From: Micractinium sp. NFX-FRZ | Taxonomy: Eukaryota > Chlorophyta > Trebouxiophyceae > Chlorellales > Chlorellaceae | Reading direction: 5' to 3' | NCBI GenBank assembly: GCA_029339195.1 | Contig: JAPTJF010000291.1 | Location: forward strand, 16,227-80,226 | Length of the DNA stretch: 64,000 bases | Part shown: positions 45,601 through 55,999 of the stretch, piece by piece | Layout: every line of letters starts with the position of its first letter | Numbering within the stretch: the stretch's first letter is position 1 | Notes under the pieces: model-generated | The model's database searches: none | What the model was told of the DNA's origin: nothing | Seen by the model: only the letters and a program-made list of their open reading frames with translations | Translations under genes and position numbers: made by a program

Positions 45601-48249
45601 GGCTTTGGGCTGGCAAACGACATGCAACGGCTCAGCGAGAGCTACCCCTGGCTGCCCTGCTGCGGCAGCGAGGGACCGGTGCCGCTGCGGTGAGATGTCA
45701 CCAGGCGCATGCCCCTGCCCCTGCCCCCTCCAGTGCGGGGCACACATTGGAGCAGGCTGACAGGGCTGCCTGCTGTGACGTGGTGTAGTTGCCGCATCTC
45801 CAGGGTGTGTGCGCCCCAGTCCCTGCCCTTCCCCTGATGACGCTGGTGTATACTTGCCATGTGCCGTCGTGTGACCCCAGACCCTGCCCTTCCCCCCCCT
45901 GCCCCCTGCCCCCTGCCCCCTGCAGCTCCCATGTGGATGTGCTCCTGCTGGCCCGCACTGCCCTGGGCGGCCACATGCCCTCCACCCGCCGCCGCTTTAG
46001 CCTCAGCTCCCTGGCAGGTGGGACAGCACACTGCCAGAGACACTTGCCTGCTTGAACTTGATACTCTTGAAGCAGCTGTTGTCAGCTGTTCTGCTGAGGG
46101 GGCAATGGCCAGATTGTCCACCCACTCTGCCCGCCTGCCGCCAGCCAGCCCAACACAGGCTGCCTCGTGTGCCCGCTGCCCTCCCTCCCTCCCTGCCCAG
46201 TGGTGCAGAGCTGGTGCTGGGGGTGGGCATCGACAAGTCGCAGCAGTGCAGCAACTGGGGCAGCAGGCAAGTGGCAGTGCCGCTGGTGCCTGCCGCCTGT
46301 GCCCTGGCTCGCATGGTGTGGCATGCATGCTGCTTCCGCTGGCACCCCCTGTCTGCTGCCCACCTGCATCGAGTTTTATGCATCCCTGACCGCCCAATTG
46401 TGCAAAGCTTCAAGGCCCGCGACATCGCCCCTGCCGCAGGCCGCTGAACCAGCAGCAGGTGCATTATGCGGCAGCCGACGCGCACGCTCTGGTGGCCATG
46501 TACCAACGGCTGCACAAGCGGCGGCCGGGGCTGGAGACCCCCTTCTGGGTGGCCGCGTTCTCAGGCAAGCTGCTGGCAAGCTGGGCAGTCTGCATTATAC
46601 ATTCAAACATCTCTGTGGCTATGCCTTGTGCCTCTTACGGGCTTGGGAGACTGCCTGCTGGGTGGCTGCCTTCTGAGGAGAGCTGCCTGCGCTGCCTAAC
46701 CAACAAGCCAATGCCCGGTGTCCCTTATGCTGTCATGAGCCTGTGCCCTGCACTTCAACCTTGTATGCGCATGTGGCAGAGCTTGCGCCTGTGGGCCAGG
46801 TGTGAGGAGCGCACCTGGTTTTCCCATAACGACCTGGACAAGGCGTATATTGCAAGCAAGCACTGGAACACCGCCCTGATTGTTGACTTTAAACGAGTGT
46901 GCCTGGCACCCTGCAGGGCGCCTGATTGACGTGGCTGCCTTCCACCCCAGCAAGCGAGGAGCCCGAGGTATCGAGCCGGCCAGCGCCGATGGCAGCAGCA
47001 GCATCAGCAGCGGCAGCGGCACACGCAGGAGCAGCGTGCCACGGCGGCAGCTGGCAGCTGCCGGCAGCTCCGACGGTGGCGGCGGCAGGCGGGCGGGGCA
47101 GACGCGGTCCCTGGAATGCAACATTGAGTACGTGTTGCAAACCTACCTGGGCCGGCCGCTGCCCCAGGGCGGCAAGGCTGCTGTGGTGCGGGCGGCAGCG
47201 GCCTTCACTGGGCGCCCCGAGCCGGGGCGCACCCCCAGGTGGGTCGATGGTGGTTGGTGGCGCCTGGCGGAACCGCATCAGTGCTTGACACATTGCTTAC
47301 TTCACTGCTTGGATTGTTCCCCAGATGCCTTGGCTGGGGGCAGCAGCCCGCCGTACTCTCTCAACTCCTCGTCCCTGCTGCCTGCCCTGCCCGCCCTCCC
47401 GCCCACTTGCTTAGCTGTTCGCCAGCTTGCCCGCCGGCCCTCCTGCCTGCCCGCAGCTTCCCCCGCGGCTGCGGCGGCCTGCTGGAATGGTCAAACGGCT
47501 TCACGCTCTTCATCAATCTACCGGAGCCAGGCGAGGCGGCGGCTGCCGGGAGACGGTATGCAAACGAGTTTCTGTGGCTGCCGGCAGCGGGAGGGGCAGA
47601 GGAGGGTGAGGCAGCGGCGTCGGGCAGTGAGGCAGCGATGGGAGCAGCGGCGGCGGCGGGGCAGGCTGATGCTGCCGTGTGCCAGGGGGTGCCAGCAGAT
47701 GCGGAGGCGGCGGCAGTGGATGTGCCGGCTGGCAGCCAGGGACAGACAAGGCAGCAGCAGCAGCGGCAGCGGCGGCGGCTGTGCATGACGTGGTGGCCTG
47801 GCAGGGGGCAGACGCTGGAGCACCCACAGATCCAGCGCCTGCTCTCCATGGGTGGCACTGCCACGTCAGCAGCAGCGGGCGACAGCGGGGCCGGTGAGAG
47901 CGGCAAGGGCTGTGCAACGGCGGCAGCGCCTGCAGAGTTGGCAGCTGGTGATCAGAATGGAGTGGGCGGCAGCGCTGCAGCGGTGCCAGAAGGCTCCGGC
48001 CTGCACCAGTCCCAGCAGCGAGCAGTGCTGCTGTTCTGCCGCGCCGGCGGGCAGCCGTATGTCTGCTGCGGCAGGCTGGTGCCCGCAGCTGTGGGGGCGC
48101 CGCCAGCTGGCGCCACGTCAGCAGGTGGCCCCAGCAGCTGCTGCATCACTTGGGAGCTTGCAGACGCTGACGCCCTGCTGGCAAGCGGCAGCGCTTTCAG
48201 GCAGGTGGTGCCTCAGCTGAGCAGCAGCAGCAGCAGCAGCAGCATGTGA
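42619..48249 (+). CDS. YbaK-type deacylase / OB-fold / DEDDy 3'-5' exonuclease fusion
   Basis: Ten exons: 42619-43005, 43203-43326, 43528-44107, 44305-44412, 44604-45689, 45926-46017, 46209-46266, 46440-46564, 46917-47238, 47457-48249; 1,224 codons plus stop. The start MAACRALALPLTLHH opens an Arg/Ala/Ser-rich leader fitting organelle import. Residues about 60-250 form a YbaK/prolyl-tRNA-editing domain (VKSLVFLVD, GYTVGNVPPFGH, YAGGGSDEAEILLS). Residues about 275-405 look like an RNA-binding OB fold (AGVIAHRRKIARLLLFANLV, TGQCVRVTGRV). After a Ser/Gly-rich linker comes an RNase D/WRN-like exonuclease: VVGLDCEW (about 595), VVKAGFGLANDMQRL, then VHYAAADAHALV (about 820). Its acidic residues fit DEDDy. 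The last 370 residues (EWSNGFTLFINLPEP, YANEFLWLP) are unassigned. Introns at 46267 and 46565 have GC donors. A tRNA- or RNA-quality role is inference. Confidence 0.82.
46535..46690 (+). repeat. Donor-side exon echo, fusion gene exon 8
   Basis: CTGGGTGGCCGCGTTCTCAG|GC at 46545-46566 recurs as CTGGGTGGCTGCCTTCTGAG|GA at 46658-46679. Confidence 0.75.
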
Positions 48250-48758
48250 GGGCCCGGCGGAGGGGCCACGGCACAGCGGCAAGCAACCAGTGGTGTGACC
48301 TGCCCGCATCTTCATCACTCCCAATCACTTTTCAGTATTGCATGAATTTACCCATGTTGGCACTCAGCACTCGTTGAAAACTGCAAATGTTCAACCCACA
48401 GCAGAATCTGCAAGGCCTGAGCAAGGGGTGCAGATACAGAGTTACAGAGCGGGGCCGGCGCCAGCACTTGGGCCGGCCCGCGAGCAAAGTGGGCTGGAGG
48501 TCAATGGACCATACTTTTATAGATTCGTTTGGAGGCAAGGAACTACAGGCAGTGCTTGAATGGGGGGCAGGTGGGCGCCTGGCACAAACGGCAGCAGGCA
48601 GAGCAAGACGAGGGGAGCGGGAGCGTGCAGCAGAAGCGTAGGGCAGTGTGGGTGGTAGAAAACTGGGTGACGTTAACAAGACACTATTAGTAACCGTAGG
48701 AAGAGCGAGCAAAGGAATGCTTGATTCTACGTGACATGGCACCAAGCAGAGGTGGGAG
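48250..48758. other. Convergent intergenic region
   Basis: 3' flanks of the fusion gene and PET117. I see no plus-strand TGTAA here, only TGCAA at about 48380. Confidence 0.5.
48442..48446 (-). terminator. TGTAA polyadenylation signal of PET117
   Basis: Minus-strand TGTAA about 310 bp past the PET117 stop. Confidence 0.55.
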
Positions 48759-49159
48759 CTACCGCTGAGCGACTTGAGCCGCCTCTGCTGGCACGAGCTG
48801 CCCCGCCATCAGCTGCTTCTTCTTTACCCGATACAGCTCCTCATCCCGGATCACCCCTGCGTGCAGCTTCTGCAGGCAAGCAGTAGGCAGAGAGGCAGGG
48901 TGATTGAGGTGGCGTGCACGACACCAGCAACAGCGGCACTGCCGCCAGCCGTCGCCAGCAGCTGCCGCTGCTGGCGGCGCCGCTGTCGCCAGTGCATACG
49001 CGCGCTTCGCCTGGCCCAGCCGAGCTGCTGAAACCACCCGCCTGCCTCCTCCGAGCCTCGCACCTCGCGCTCCTCCACTTGTGTGTTGTGAATGGACCAC
49101 ACACCCGCCGCTGTGAGGATAGAGACCCCCCAGAAGAAGAGCGTTGATTTGGTGGCCAT
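48759..49159 (-). CDS. PET117: PET117-like cytochrome c oxidase assembly factor
   Basis: Small mitochondrial inner-membrane protein needed for complex IV assembly. Two exons, 49159-49064 and 48869-48759, give 68 codons plus stop. An N-terminal hydrophobic segment (STLFFWGVSILTAAGVWSI) is followed by H-x-x-Q and a charged helix with GVIRDEELYRVKKKQLM. The layout, length and the GVIRDxEr..kK core match animal and fungal PET117. The start is the first ATG before the membrane segment. It is head-to-head with FAD2, 276 bp between start codons. Confidence 0.85.
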
Positions 49160-49435
49160 GCTTGAGGCCGCTGGGAGCGCGGCGCGCCCGGGTTTGGAGC
49201 TGGGGTTTGAAGCTTGCGAAGATGAGGCGAGAAGTGCAGTGTGGAGTGCCGCTGCGTGCCTTCTAAAGCTTGGGATGCGGTGATGGGATCGCAATTGGGC
49301 GTTTGGGAGCCGCGATGCAATGGCAGTGACGAGGGTGCGCGCAGCAGGCAGCAGGCTGCACCAAAGGTGACCTCCCTGCCAATCTGTCGCCTTTGCCGCA
49401 TCGCCGCTGGCCGTGGGTATATCAAAGGGATCAAG
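49160..49435. promoter_or_regulatory. Bidirectional promoter space, PET117 (-) / FAD2 (+)
   Basis: 276 bp between divergent start codons. No clear TATA box. Confidence 0.55.
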
Positions 49436-52400
49436 ATGGTCCAAACCCGCCGTCAGTCGGCCGCCCGCGCCGAGCAGGCACCGGCCAAGGGTGGGTGCGC
49501 CTCCCAGAGTGCCAGCAGCTCGCGTGCAGGGTCCCCTGGGTTCCCAGCTGCTTCGGGGTGCAGCAGCGGCCGCAGATGCGCCGCCCGTGCGCGTGGCCCC
49601 TCCCACCTGCTCCCACCCGCCCCCGCCGTCACTGCCCGCTCCCGCACCGCCTGCTGCTTCACCACCCCTTGATCCTCCCCCACCAAGCCTCACCTGCCCT
49701 CGCCCCTTGCTCAACTTCCATGCAGACCGCACGTGGGTGCGCCAGCCCGCAGAGGTGAAGCCGTCCTTCTCTGTGGCCACCCTGCGCAAGGCCATCCCCG
49801 CGCACTGCTGGGAGCGCAGCCTGGTGAAGAGCAGCGCCTACCTGGCGGCCGACCTCGCCATGCTGGCAACGCTCGTGTGGGCCTCCTCCTTCATCGACGC
49901 CGCCCCCCTGCCCGCCGCCGCACGCTGGCTCGTGCTCTGGCCCCTCTACTGGTTCTTTGCCGGCGCCGTGGCCACCGGCCTGTGGGTGAGCGGGGATGAT
50001 TGGGTGGGGGGTGGAGGCACGTCTGTGGGTGGGCTCCAAGAAGGGGGCAGGGGAGGACGTGTGGGTGGAGGCGTGGGTGGGGCAGCAGCGGGCAGGGGTA
50101 TGCAGGGCGGGCAGCCACAGAGGCCTCTCTGCTGGTCTGTGGCGGATGGCTAGGCTGAGGGAGAGGGTGTCCTAGGACGCTTGTCCTCCACTTTGCCGGC
50201 CCAGCGCCCCGCCAGCCTCAGCCCAACTGCAGACCCGACCAAACGCCTCCCAAACAACCACGGCACCGCAGCCCGTGAGCTGCCCTAAGCCCCACTGTCG
50301 CTATTCGTCTCTTCATTCAAACCCCGCCCGTACACACACACGCTCTGGCCCTCATCTGCGCTCTACCCCTCCCGGCCACGCCACACCCTCGCAGGTGATT
50401 GCCCACGAGTGCGGCCACCAGGCGTTCAGCGAGAGCCAGGCGGTGAACGACGGCGTGGGGCTGGTGGTGCACTCCTGCCTGCTGGTGCCCTACTACTCAT
50501 GGAAGCACTCGCACCGGCGCCACCACTCCAACACGGGCTCCCTGGCCAAGGATGAGGTGAGGGTCTTTGCCTCGCACACATTAGTGGTTGGGTGGAGGGG
50601 AGGTGCCGCTTGGTGTTTGCTGGTTCGGGCACCACTCCAACACTGTGTTGCTGGCAAAGGACGAGGTGAGAACCGCTTTTTGGGAAGCCCTGTATGTGGC
50701 AGAGGGGGTGCTCTCTCGTGGTGTGTGTTGTTATGAAGCACTCGCACCGTTGGCACCTCTCCCAACACCGGCTCGCTGGCCAATGGTGAGGTGGGGTCCC
50801 CCCCGTGTTTTGTGGACGATTCAGTGTTTGGGGTGGAGGAAGGTGCCTGCTGGTGCCGTGTACGCTTGCCCGACTCACAGCACACAAGGAGGGGCCAACA
50901 GACCAACAGCACACCCTCTCTCCCGCAGGTGTTTGTGCCCGTCATCCGTGAGGAGGTGCACAATGGATACGAGTGGGAGCAGGCCTTCCCTGTGCGGTGA
51001 GCCCTCACCACCCGCTCGCGCGCCTGCCGGCTGGCTGCCTGGCTGCCCGCCTTGCCTGCGCTCCGCTGCTGCTCACGGATCCCGCACCCCTGCTGTCCTG
51101 GCCTACTCAATTAGCACACACATCGAATATGAATTCGGCTATCTGTACCGCCTGCTGCTCGGCCCTCCCCGCTGCTGCCTGGCCTGGCCAAGCTCCGGCA
51201 TGCTGGCACCCTCACCATCGGCTGGGCCCCTGCATTCTCCTTCAATGCCCCGCCCTCCCCTCCTCCCCTCCCGCCTTTCGTGCCCGCAGCCTGGTCAAGC
51301 TGGTCGGCACCCTCACCATTGGCTGGCCGCTCTACCTCTTCTTCAACGTCTCTTCCCACAAGTACGAGAAGAAGTGGGTCAACCATTTCGACCCCTGGAG
51401 CCCCATCTTCAGGTGGGTGGGCAGGGTCGTGGCAACAACGAAAAGGGGCAGCGCACAGCTAGAGTAGGGTGGGGGGGGAGTCATCTGACTCAAAGGCACC
51501 TCGAGAAGAACAGGGGGCATAACATCATCCCATCGCACTCCAAAGGTGGAGGGTCCAGGGGGTGTCCTGCTGGCCGGGACCGGCAGCGACGCCGCCACTT
51601 TGGTCCTCCCAACCCTCACGTGTCGCGGCACCTGTGCTCCTCTGTGCTCCTCTCACCCTGCATGCGCTCCTCCCACCCTGGCCCACCCACCTGCCTGCCT
51701 GCCATCCCCACCACCCCCTCGTACCCTCCCCTCCCTGCCCCCCGCAGCAAGCGCGAGCGCATCGAGGTGGCGGTCAGCGACGTGGCCCTCATCGCCGTGC
51801 TCTACGGCCTGAGGCAGGTGGCGGGCGTGATGGGGTGGGCCTGGCTGGCCAAGACCTACGTGGTGCCCTACCTCATCGTCAACTTCTGGCTCGTCACCAT
51901 CACCCTGCTGCAGCACACCCACCCAGGTGATTTGTCATATCTGTAGGCTGTAGTGCCTTTCGTCCTGCTCTGATCTGTGCAGTGTGTCTCCTGGCTTGCA
52001 CTGGTGCTGCCTGGTTCTGCAGGCGACCCGGTGCCCTGCTGCAGCACACCCACCCAGGGGAGCTCCCACCCCACTGTTGCTATTAATCGTTAATGTTTTC
52101 CTGTGAGTGAGCTCCCACCCCTGTGTGTTGCGGCATTCCTGTTCTTTTCCTGATAAAGGGAGAGCCGCGAGCCGTGCTCTGCACTGCAATGCACTGTGCC
52201 GTGCTGTCTCGTCTCTGTGTTTTCATCGGCCTGCTGCAGCACACCCACCCGGGCGAGCAGGGCTACAATATTTGTAGCCCTGCTCGCTCGGTTGGTTGTG
52301 CTGCGGCTGGGCGACGTGACCACCTAGACCAGGCAGCATGGGTGGGCAGGGCACTCTAGTGTCGGTTGTCCCGCTCTGATCTGCACAGTGGCACCAACCC

Positions 52401-54249
52401 ACCCAGCCCCACCCTTGATGCCCCGCCCCTTGTGCTTGCCTCTTCCCCTTTTTCCCTGCCACGACTAATCATCCACATACCCACCCAACTTCACACCTTG
52501 TAACCACCCACCCAACTTCACACCCTGTAACCACCCACTCGGACCCGCCAATCCTGCCCGGCTGCAGAGCTGCCCCACTACAGCGAGGACGAGTGGGACT
52601 GGTCACGCGCATGCCCACCCACTCCTACCCTTCGTTGCCATAACTGCCCTTTCCTGTTCCCATCCTGCCCTTCCCCCCCCGGCAGAGCTGCCCCAAAGCA
52701 GCGAGACGAGTGGCACTGGCTCCGCGGCGCCCTGGCCATCCTTCACCTTCCCTCTAACCACTCATTCCCACAACACCTGTGTTTGTGCCCCCCTGCAGAG
52801 CTGCCCCACTACAGCGAGGACGAGTGGGACTGGCTGCGCGGCGCCCTGGCCACCGTCGACCGCACCTACGGCTGGCTGCTCAACACGCTGCACCACAACA
52901 TCCAGGTGCGGGGGGGCGCCCGGGAGCGCTGCAGGCCACAGGAGGCGCGTGTGTGCGCTGGCGCGTCGGGAGCGCTGCATTGTGGGGGGAGGCGCCTGTG
53001 TGTGTGCCTGCTGCCGCCTGCGTGTGTGCGTGCTGCGCCTGCAAGCGGGGTTCGCGGGGAGGCAGGCGGGCACAGGAGCGAGGAAAATCTGCCTTGGGAG
53101 GCAGTTCGGCAGGCCGGGCGGCAGGCGGGCACGCAGGTGGTGAGGCGGATGCGCCCTGCCGCTGACCTGTCGCCCCCAGGCCCTGGCCCCACCCCCTCTG
53201 TTGCCGCCGCTGCTGCTCTTGCTGCTGTGCGTGCCCACCCGGCTGCTCAACTGTGGGAGTTGCTGACACGCGCATGGCCTGGCGTCATCTCCCATGTGCT
53301 GCTGGCATTTGCTTGGTGCAGCCCACCCTCTGCTGCCTGGGCTGTACGTGGCCTGAACCGTGCATTGCTGTCGGCATGGCCTGAATCGTACTCGCCCAAA
53401 CTGCCGCTGCCGCTGCCCCTGTGCAGGACACCCACGTGGCCCACCACCTGTTCTCCACCATGCCGCACTACCACGCAAAGGCGAGCTTGGGGGTGGCATG
53501 TGGGGGAGCGCGTTTTTTTGCACGGTGTGGGAGGGGAAGGGAGCGTACTGGGGGGGGGCATCACGAGCGCACGCGCTTTGTCTCTCGTTACCCGGTGTGC
53601 CGCCGTGCCATCTTTCTTGCTGCACCATCCACCACCCGTGTAGTTTACTCCATTTTGTACTGCTGTGTCACGTGTGCACCGTGCTGCAGGAGGCCACGGA
53701 GGCGCTGAAGCCCATCCTGGGAGACTACTACAAGTACGACGACCGCCCGCTGCTCAAGGCCATGTGGCAGGACTTCACGCTGTGCAGGTGGGGGCGCTGC
53801 TGCCTGGTGTGGTGGGTGGCTGGGGTTTGCGATGGGCGGTTTGTACATTGCTGCTAAAACATGGTTACTGTGGCAGGATTGCTCGCTGCGCAGGTGTGGC
53901 GGTGGCTGGTGCGGCGGGTGGCTGGGGTGCATCGTGTTGTTTGCTTATGCGCTGCTCAAACTTGCAGCGTGGTAGGACGACTCGTGGTGCCAGGTGAAGC
54001 AGAGCAAGCAGCAGGCAGGTGTGGTGGCAATGCAGTCGGACAGGGCTGGGCATGGCTGCAGCGGCAGTGGCACTCTCGGGGGGCTGCCATCAGCTGCGTG
54101 CTGCCTGCGCTCCCCAGCAACCCACACCTGCCCTTCTCCCGCGCACCGGCCCACCCCCCGCCCTGCCCTCACCCCTTGCCCTGCTTATGCTTCGCAGGTA
54201 TGCCGCCCCCGACACCCCCGGCAGCGGCATCTACTGGTTCAGGAAGTGA
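49436..54249 (+). CDS. FAD2: Omega-6 (delta-12) oleate desaturase, ER type
   Basis: Membrane di-iron enzyme that converts oleoyl to linoleoyl groups on ER phospholipid, with cytochrome b5 as donor in the family. Exons: 49436-49490, 49726-49985, 50395-50556, 50929-50996, 51290-51412, 51748-51926, 52799-52905, 53427-53480, 53690-53787, 54198-54249; 385 codons plus stop, the normal length. Three histidine boxes: HECGHQ (109), HSHRRHH (143-149) and HVAHH (321-325). Four or more hydrophobic segments lie between them. The short N-terminus without transit peptide favours FAD2 over plastid FAD6. The exon 8 donor is GC (53481). This gene has the most exon echoes in the window. Confidence 0.95.
50510..50800 (+). 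repeat. Donor-side exon echoes, FAD2 exon 3, two extra copies
   Basis: CACCACTCCAACACGGGCTC...GCCAAGGATGAG|GTGAGG at 50521-50562 is followed by CACCACTCCAACACTGTG...GCAAAGGACGAG|GTGAGA (about 50630-50672) and a third copy (about 50745-50795) ending ATGGTGAG|GTGGG. Confidence 0.9.
51185..51350 (+). repeat. Acceptor-side exon echo, FAD2 exon 5
   Basis: GGCACCCTCACCATTGGCTGG at 51307-51327 in the exon matches GGCACCCTCACCATCGGCTGG at 51205-51225 in the upstream intron; flanking TGG-CAAGCT and TTCAA are shared. Confidence 0.85.
51898..52262 (+). repeat. Donor-side exon echoes, FAD2 exon 6, two extra copies
   Basis: CTGCTGCAGCACACCCACCC ends the exon at 51906-51925 and recurs at about 52038 and 52231, the copies being followed by AGGGGAG and GGGCGAG instead of the used donor. 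Confidence 0.9.
52560..52850 (+). repeat. Acceptor-side exon echoes, FAD2 exon 7, two extra copies
   Basis: GCAGAGCTGCCCCACTACAG followed by CGAGGACGAGTGGGACTGG occurs at 52563, in altered form at 52682 (CAGAGCTGCCCCAAAGCAG, frame broken) and at 52795, the used copy. All three keep the AG acceptor. Confidence 0.92.
53765..54000 (+). repeat. Donor-side exon echoes, FAD2 exon 9
   Basis: GTGGCAGGACTTCACGCTGTG followed by CAG|GTGGGGGCG matches GTGGCAGGATTGCTCGCTGCG followed by CAG|GTGTGGCG (about 53871-53903). A weaker copy lies near 53970. GGTGGCTGGGG also recurs. Confidence 0.75.
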
Positions 54250-55318
54250 GGCAGCCCTCCTCCTGGTTGGATTGGGATCAGGGGAGGGAGCTTCCTTCCT
54301 GGGCCGGCCAGGTGGCTCACGGGCATGAGGGAGCTTCCCTCCTGGCTCCAGACTGGAAAGCGGGAGGCTCCCTGCTTCCTGAGAGGGTGGCTGGAAGCTG
54401 AGCAGGCACCCGGGCTGCCCGGCTCCCTGCCCCCCTGCCCTCCTTCTATGGCGGCCCTGGGGATCCCGCTGCAGCCTGGCACGTATCCCACTTGTTCTCA
54501 TTTGTGCGCCGTCCCCCGAGCCTCAGCCAGTGCAGCCGCGGCCCTCAGCACCCACCCGCCGCCGCGGCTGTGCCCTCTCACATCCCGCCCCGCATGCCCT
54601 GTCCCTGTGCCCCCGCTGTGGAGAGGCACATTTCCATCCTAACCCACGCATGCTAGCTTGCTTGCGCTAGACTGCCGCCCTCCACCCTCCACCGCTCACA
54701 CACTGGCCCCTCAACCACAACAGTTAAAAAGATGCCTAGTGATCGCTTCCCCTGTCCCCATCCCCCGCCCCGCTTTCAATTGACATCCCCTTTTTCATTG
54801 GGCACCATACACCGCTTTTCATTGGGCACTTCCCCCCTGCCCCCCTGGTTCATTGAGCACCGCTCAACCCCTTGCCTCCTTGTGCTAGCGCTGTGTGCTC
54901 TTCATGCATGCCTGCCCCGCAGCCCATGCGTGCTGCCTGGCATTGTTAGATTGCACTTGTCCGCCCGCACACCCTTTTGTTGCTGTAAATCGAGTGGCAT
55001 GTCACCAGGAGGCCAACAAACAATCAGGACGGCTCCTGCTTTGCTTAGCCCCGGCGTGAGGAAAACAGCAGTCACATGTGCTGTGCGCGCTGCGCCTGCT
55101 TGGCTGGCCCAAGAGCCGGCGTGGGCCGCGTACTCGCGACGCGCTATGTAGCGTAGTGTACACTTCCGTGTCGCGGGCTTCTATATTATTTGCTGGCTTG
55201 AAGGGCCGTGTCCGGCAAGTCGACAATTCTCCCGCCTCCGGTCTTGCCAAGGCAAAGGTTTGCCCCCTTCGCACCTATCTTCGGCCACCTACGAAACAAT
55301 AACGACGCAATACACAGC
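54250..55318. other. FAD2 3' UTR and upstream flank of the FN3-like gene
   Basis: The FAD2 3' UTR is long (about 740 bp to TGTAA). Beyond it, TATATTA at about 55181 could be a promoter element of the next gene. An ATG at about 55001 followed by GTGAGG could be a first exon of that gene, but this is unproven. Confidence 0.4.
54984..54988 (+). terminator. TGTAA polyadenylation signal of FAD2
   Basis: TGTAAAT 735 bp after the FAD2 stop. Confidence 0.65.
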
Positions 55319-55833
55319 AGCGCCGCACCAAGCAGCCTCCCCAGCCCGACTTCACGCTCTGCTCCAGCCTGCTCCCGCCCTCTGCCCCCACCAACCTGCG
55401 CGCCACTCCACTGCGCGGCGCCCTGAAGCTGTGCTGGGGCCCGCCTGCCCTCCCCAGCGGCTGCGTCGACGAGGTGTGTGCAGGGCTGGTTGGGGGCGGG
55501 TGATGTGGACTGGGGTGCCCGCTGGCCTGCCCCGCTGTGCTGCCGCTGTGTGCTGTGCCCGCTGGGCAGGCCTGCACAACACGCGCGAGCAAACACCAAT
55601 GAATCCACCCCAACATCTCCCTGCCCTGCCCCCTGCAGTATCGAGTCACCGCAACCCTCGTGTCCGCCCAGCGCGCCATGGCCGGCAAGCCGCTGTTCTG
55701 GAGCGTGAACGCCGGCGGGTGCCTGGACCTGACCGGCCTGGCTTCCAGGGCAGAGTACGAGCTCAAGGTGGAGAGCTACAGCCAGCTGTTTGGAGCCGGC
55801 GGCGCCGCTAGCCTGCGCGCCCGCCCGCTATGA
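55319..55833 (+). CDS. Small fibronectin type III-like protein, 5' end unresolved
   Basis: Two exons join in frame: about 55319-55474 and 55639-55833 (stop TGA). The product resembles one FN3 domain: APTNLRATPLRGALKLCWGPP (conserved Trp), VDEYRVTATLVSA (conserved Tyr), then CLDLTGLASRAEYELKVESYS (the L-x-x-L...Y-x-V strand). In this frame a TAA lies at about 55300 and no ATG follows until 55678, so either an acceptor near 55318 brings in an upstream first exon, or the gene starts at the internal Met. Function unknown; FN3 folds mediate binding. TGTAA follows at 55995. Confidence 0.5.
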
Positions 55834-55994
55834 GCTGAGCGCAGCCGGCCTGCAGGCGCGTGCAGGTGTCAACCCGGGGCAACGAACAAGCACGCCACCC
55901 TGCCTTTTACTCAAATCCTCTCGAGTCCAATCATGATCAGTGGATGCTTTAGATCAAATATACAACGACATGCATTTCTTTCCTTTTCTCAAGA

Positions 55995-55999
55995 TGTAA
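55995..55999 (+). terminator. TGTAA polyadenylation signal of the FN3-like gene
   Basis: TGTAAC 162 bp after the stop. Confidence 0.65.

Noticed and set aside
55001..55058. Candidate first exon (MSPGGQQ...) of the FN3-like gene
   Set aside because: It would join in phase to 55319, but the acceptor there is weak and the ATG lies only about 15 bp after the FAD2 TGTAA. Kept as a possibility only.
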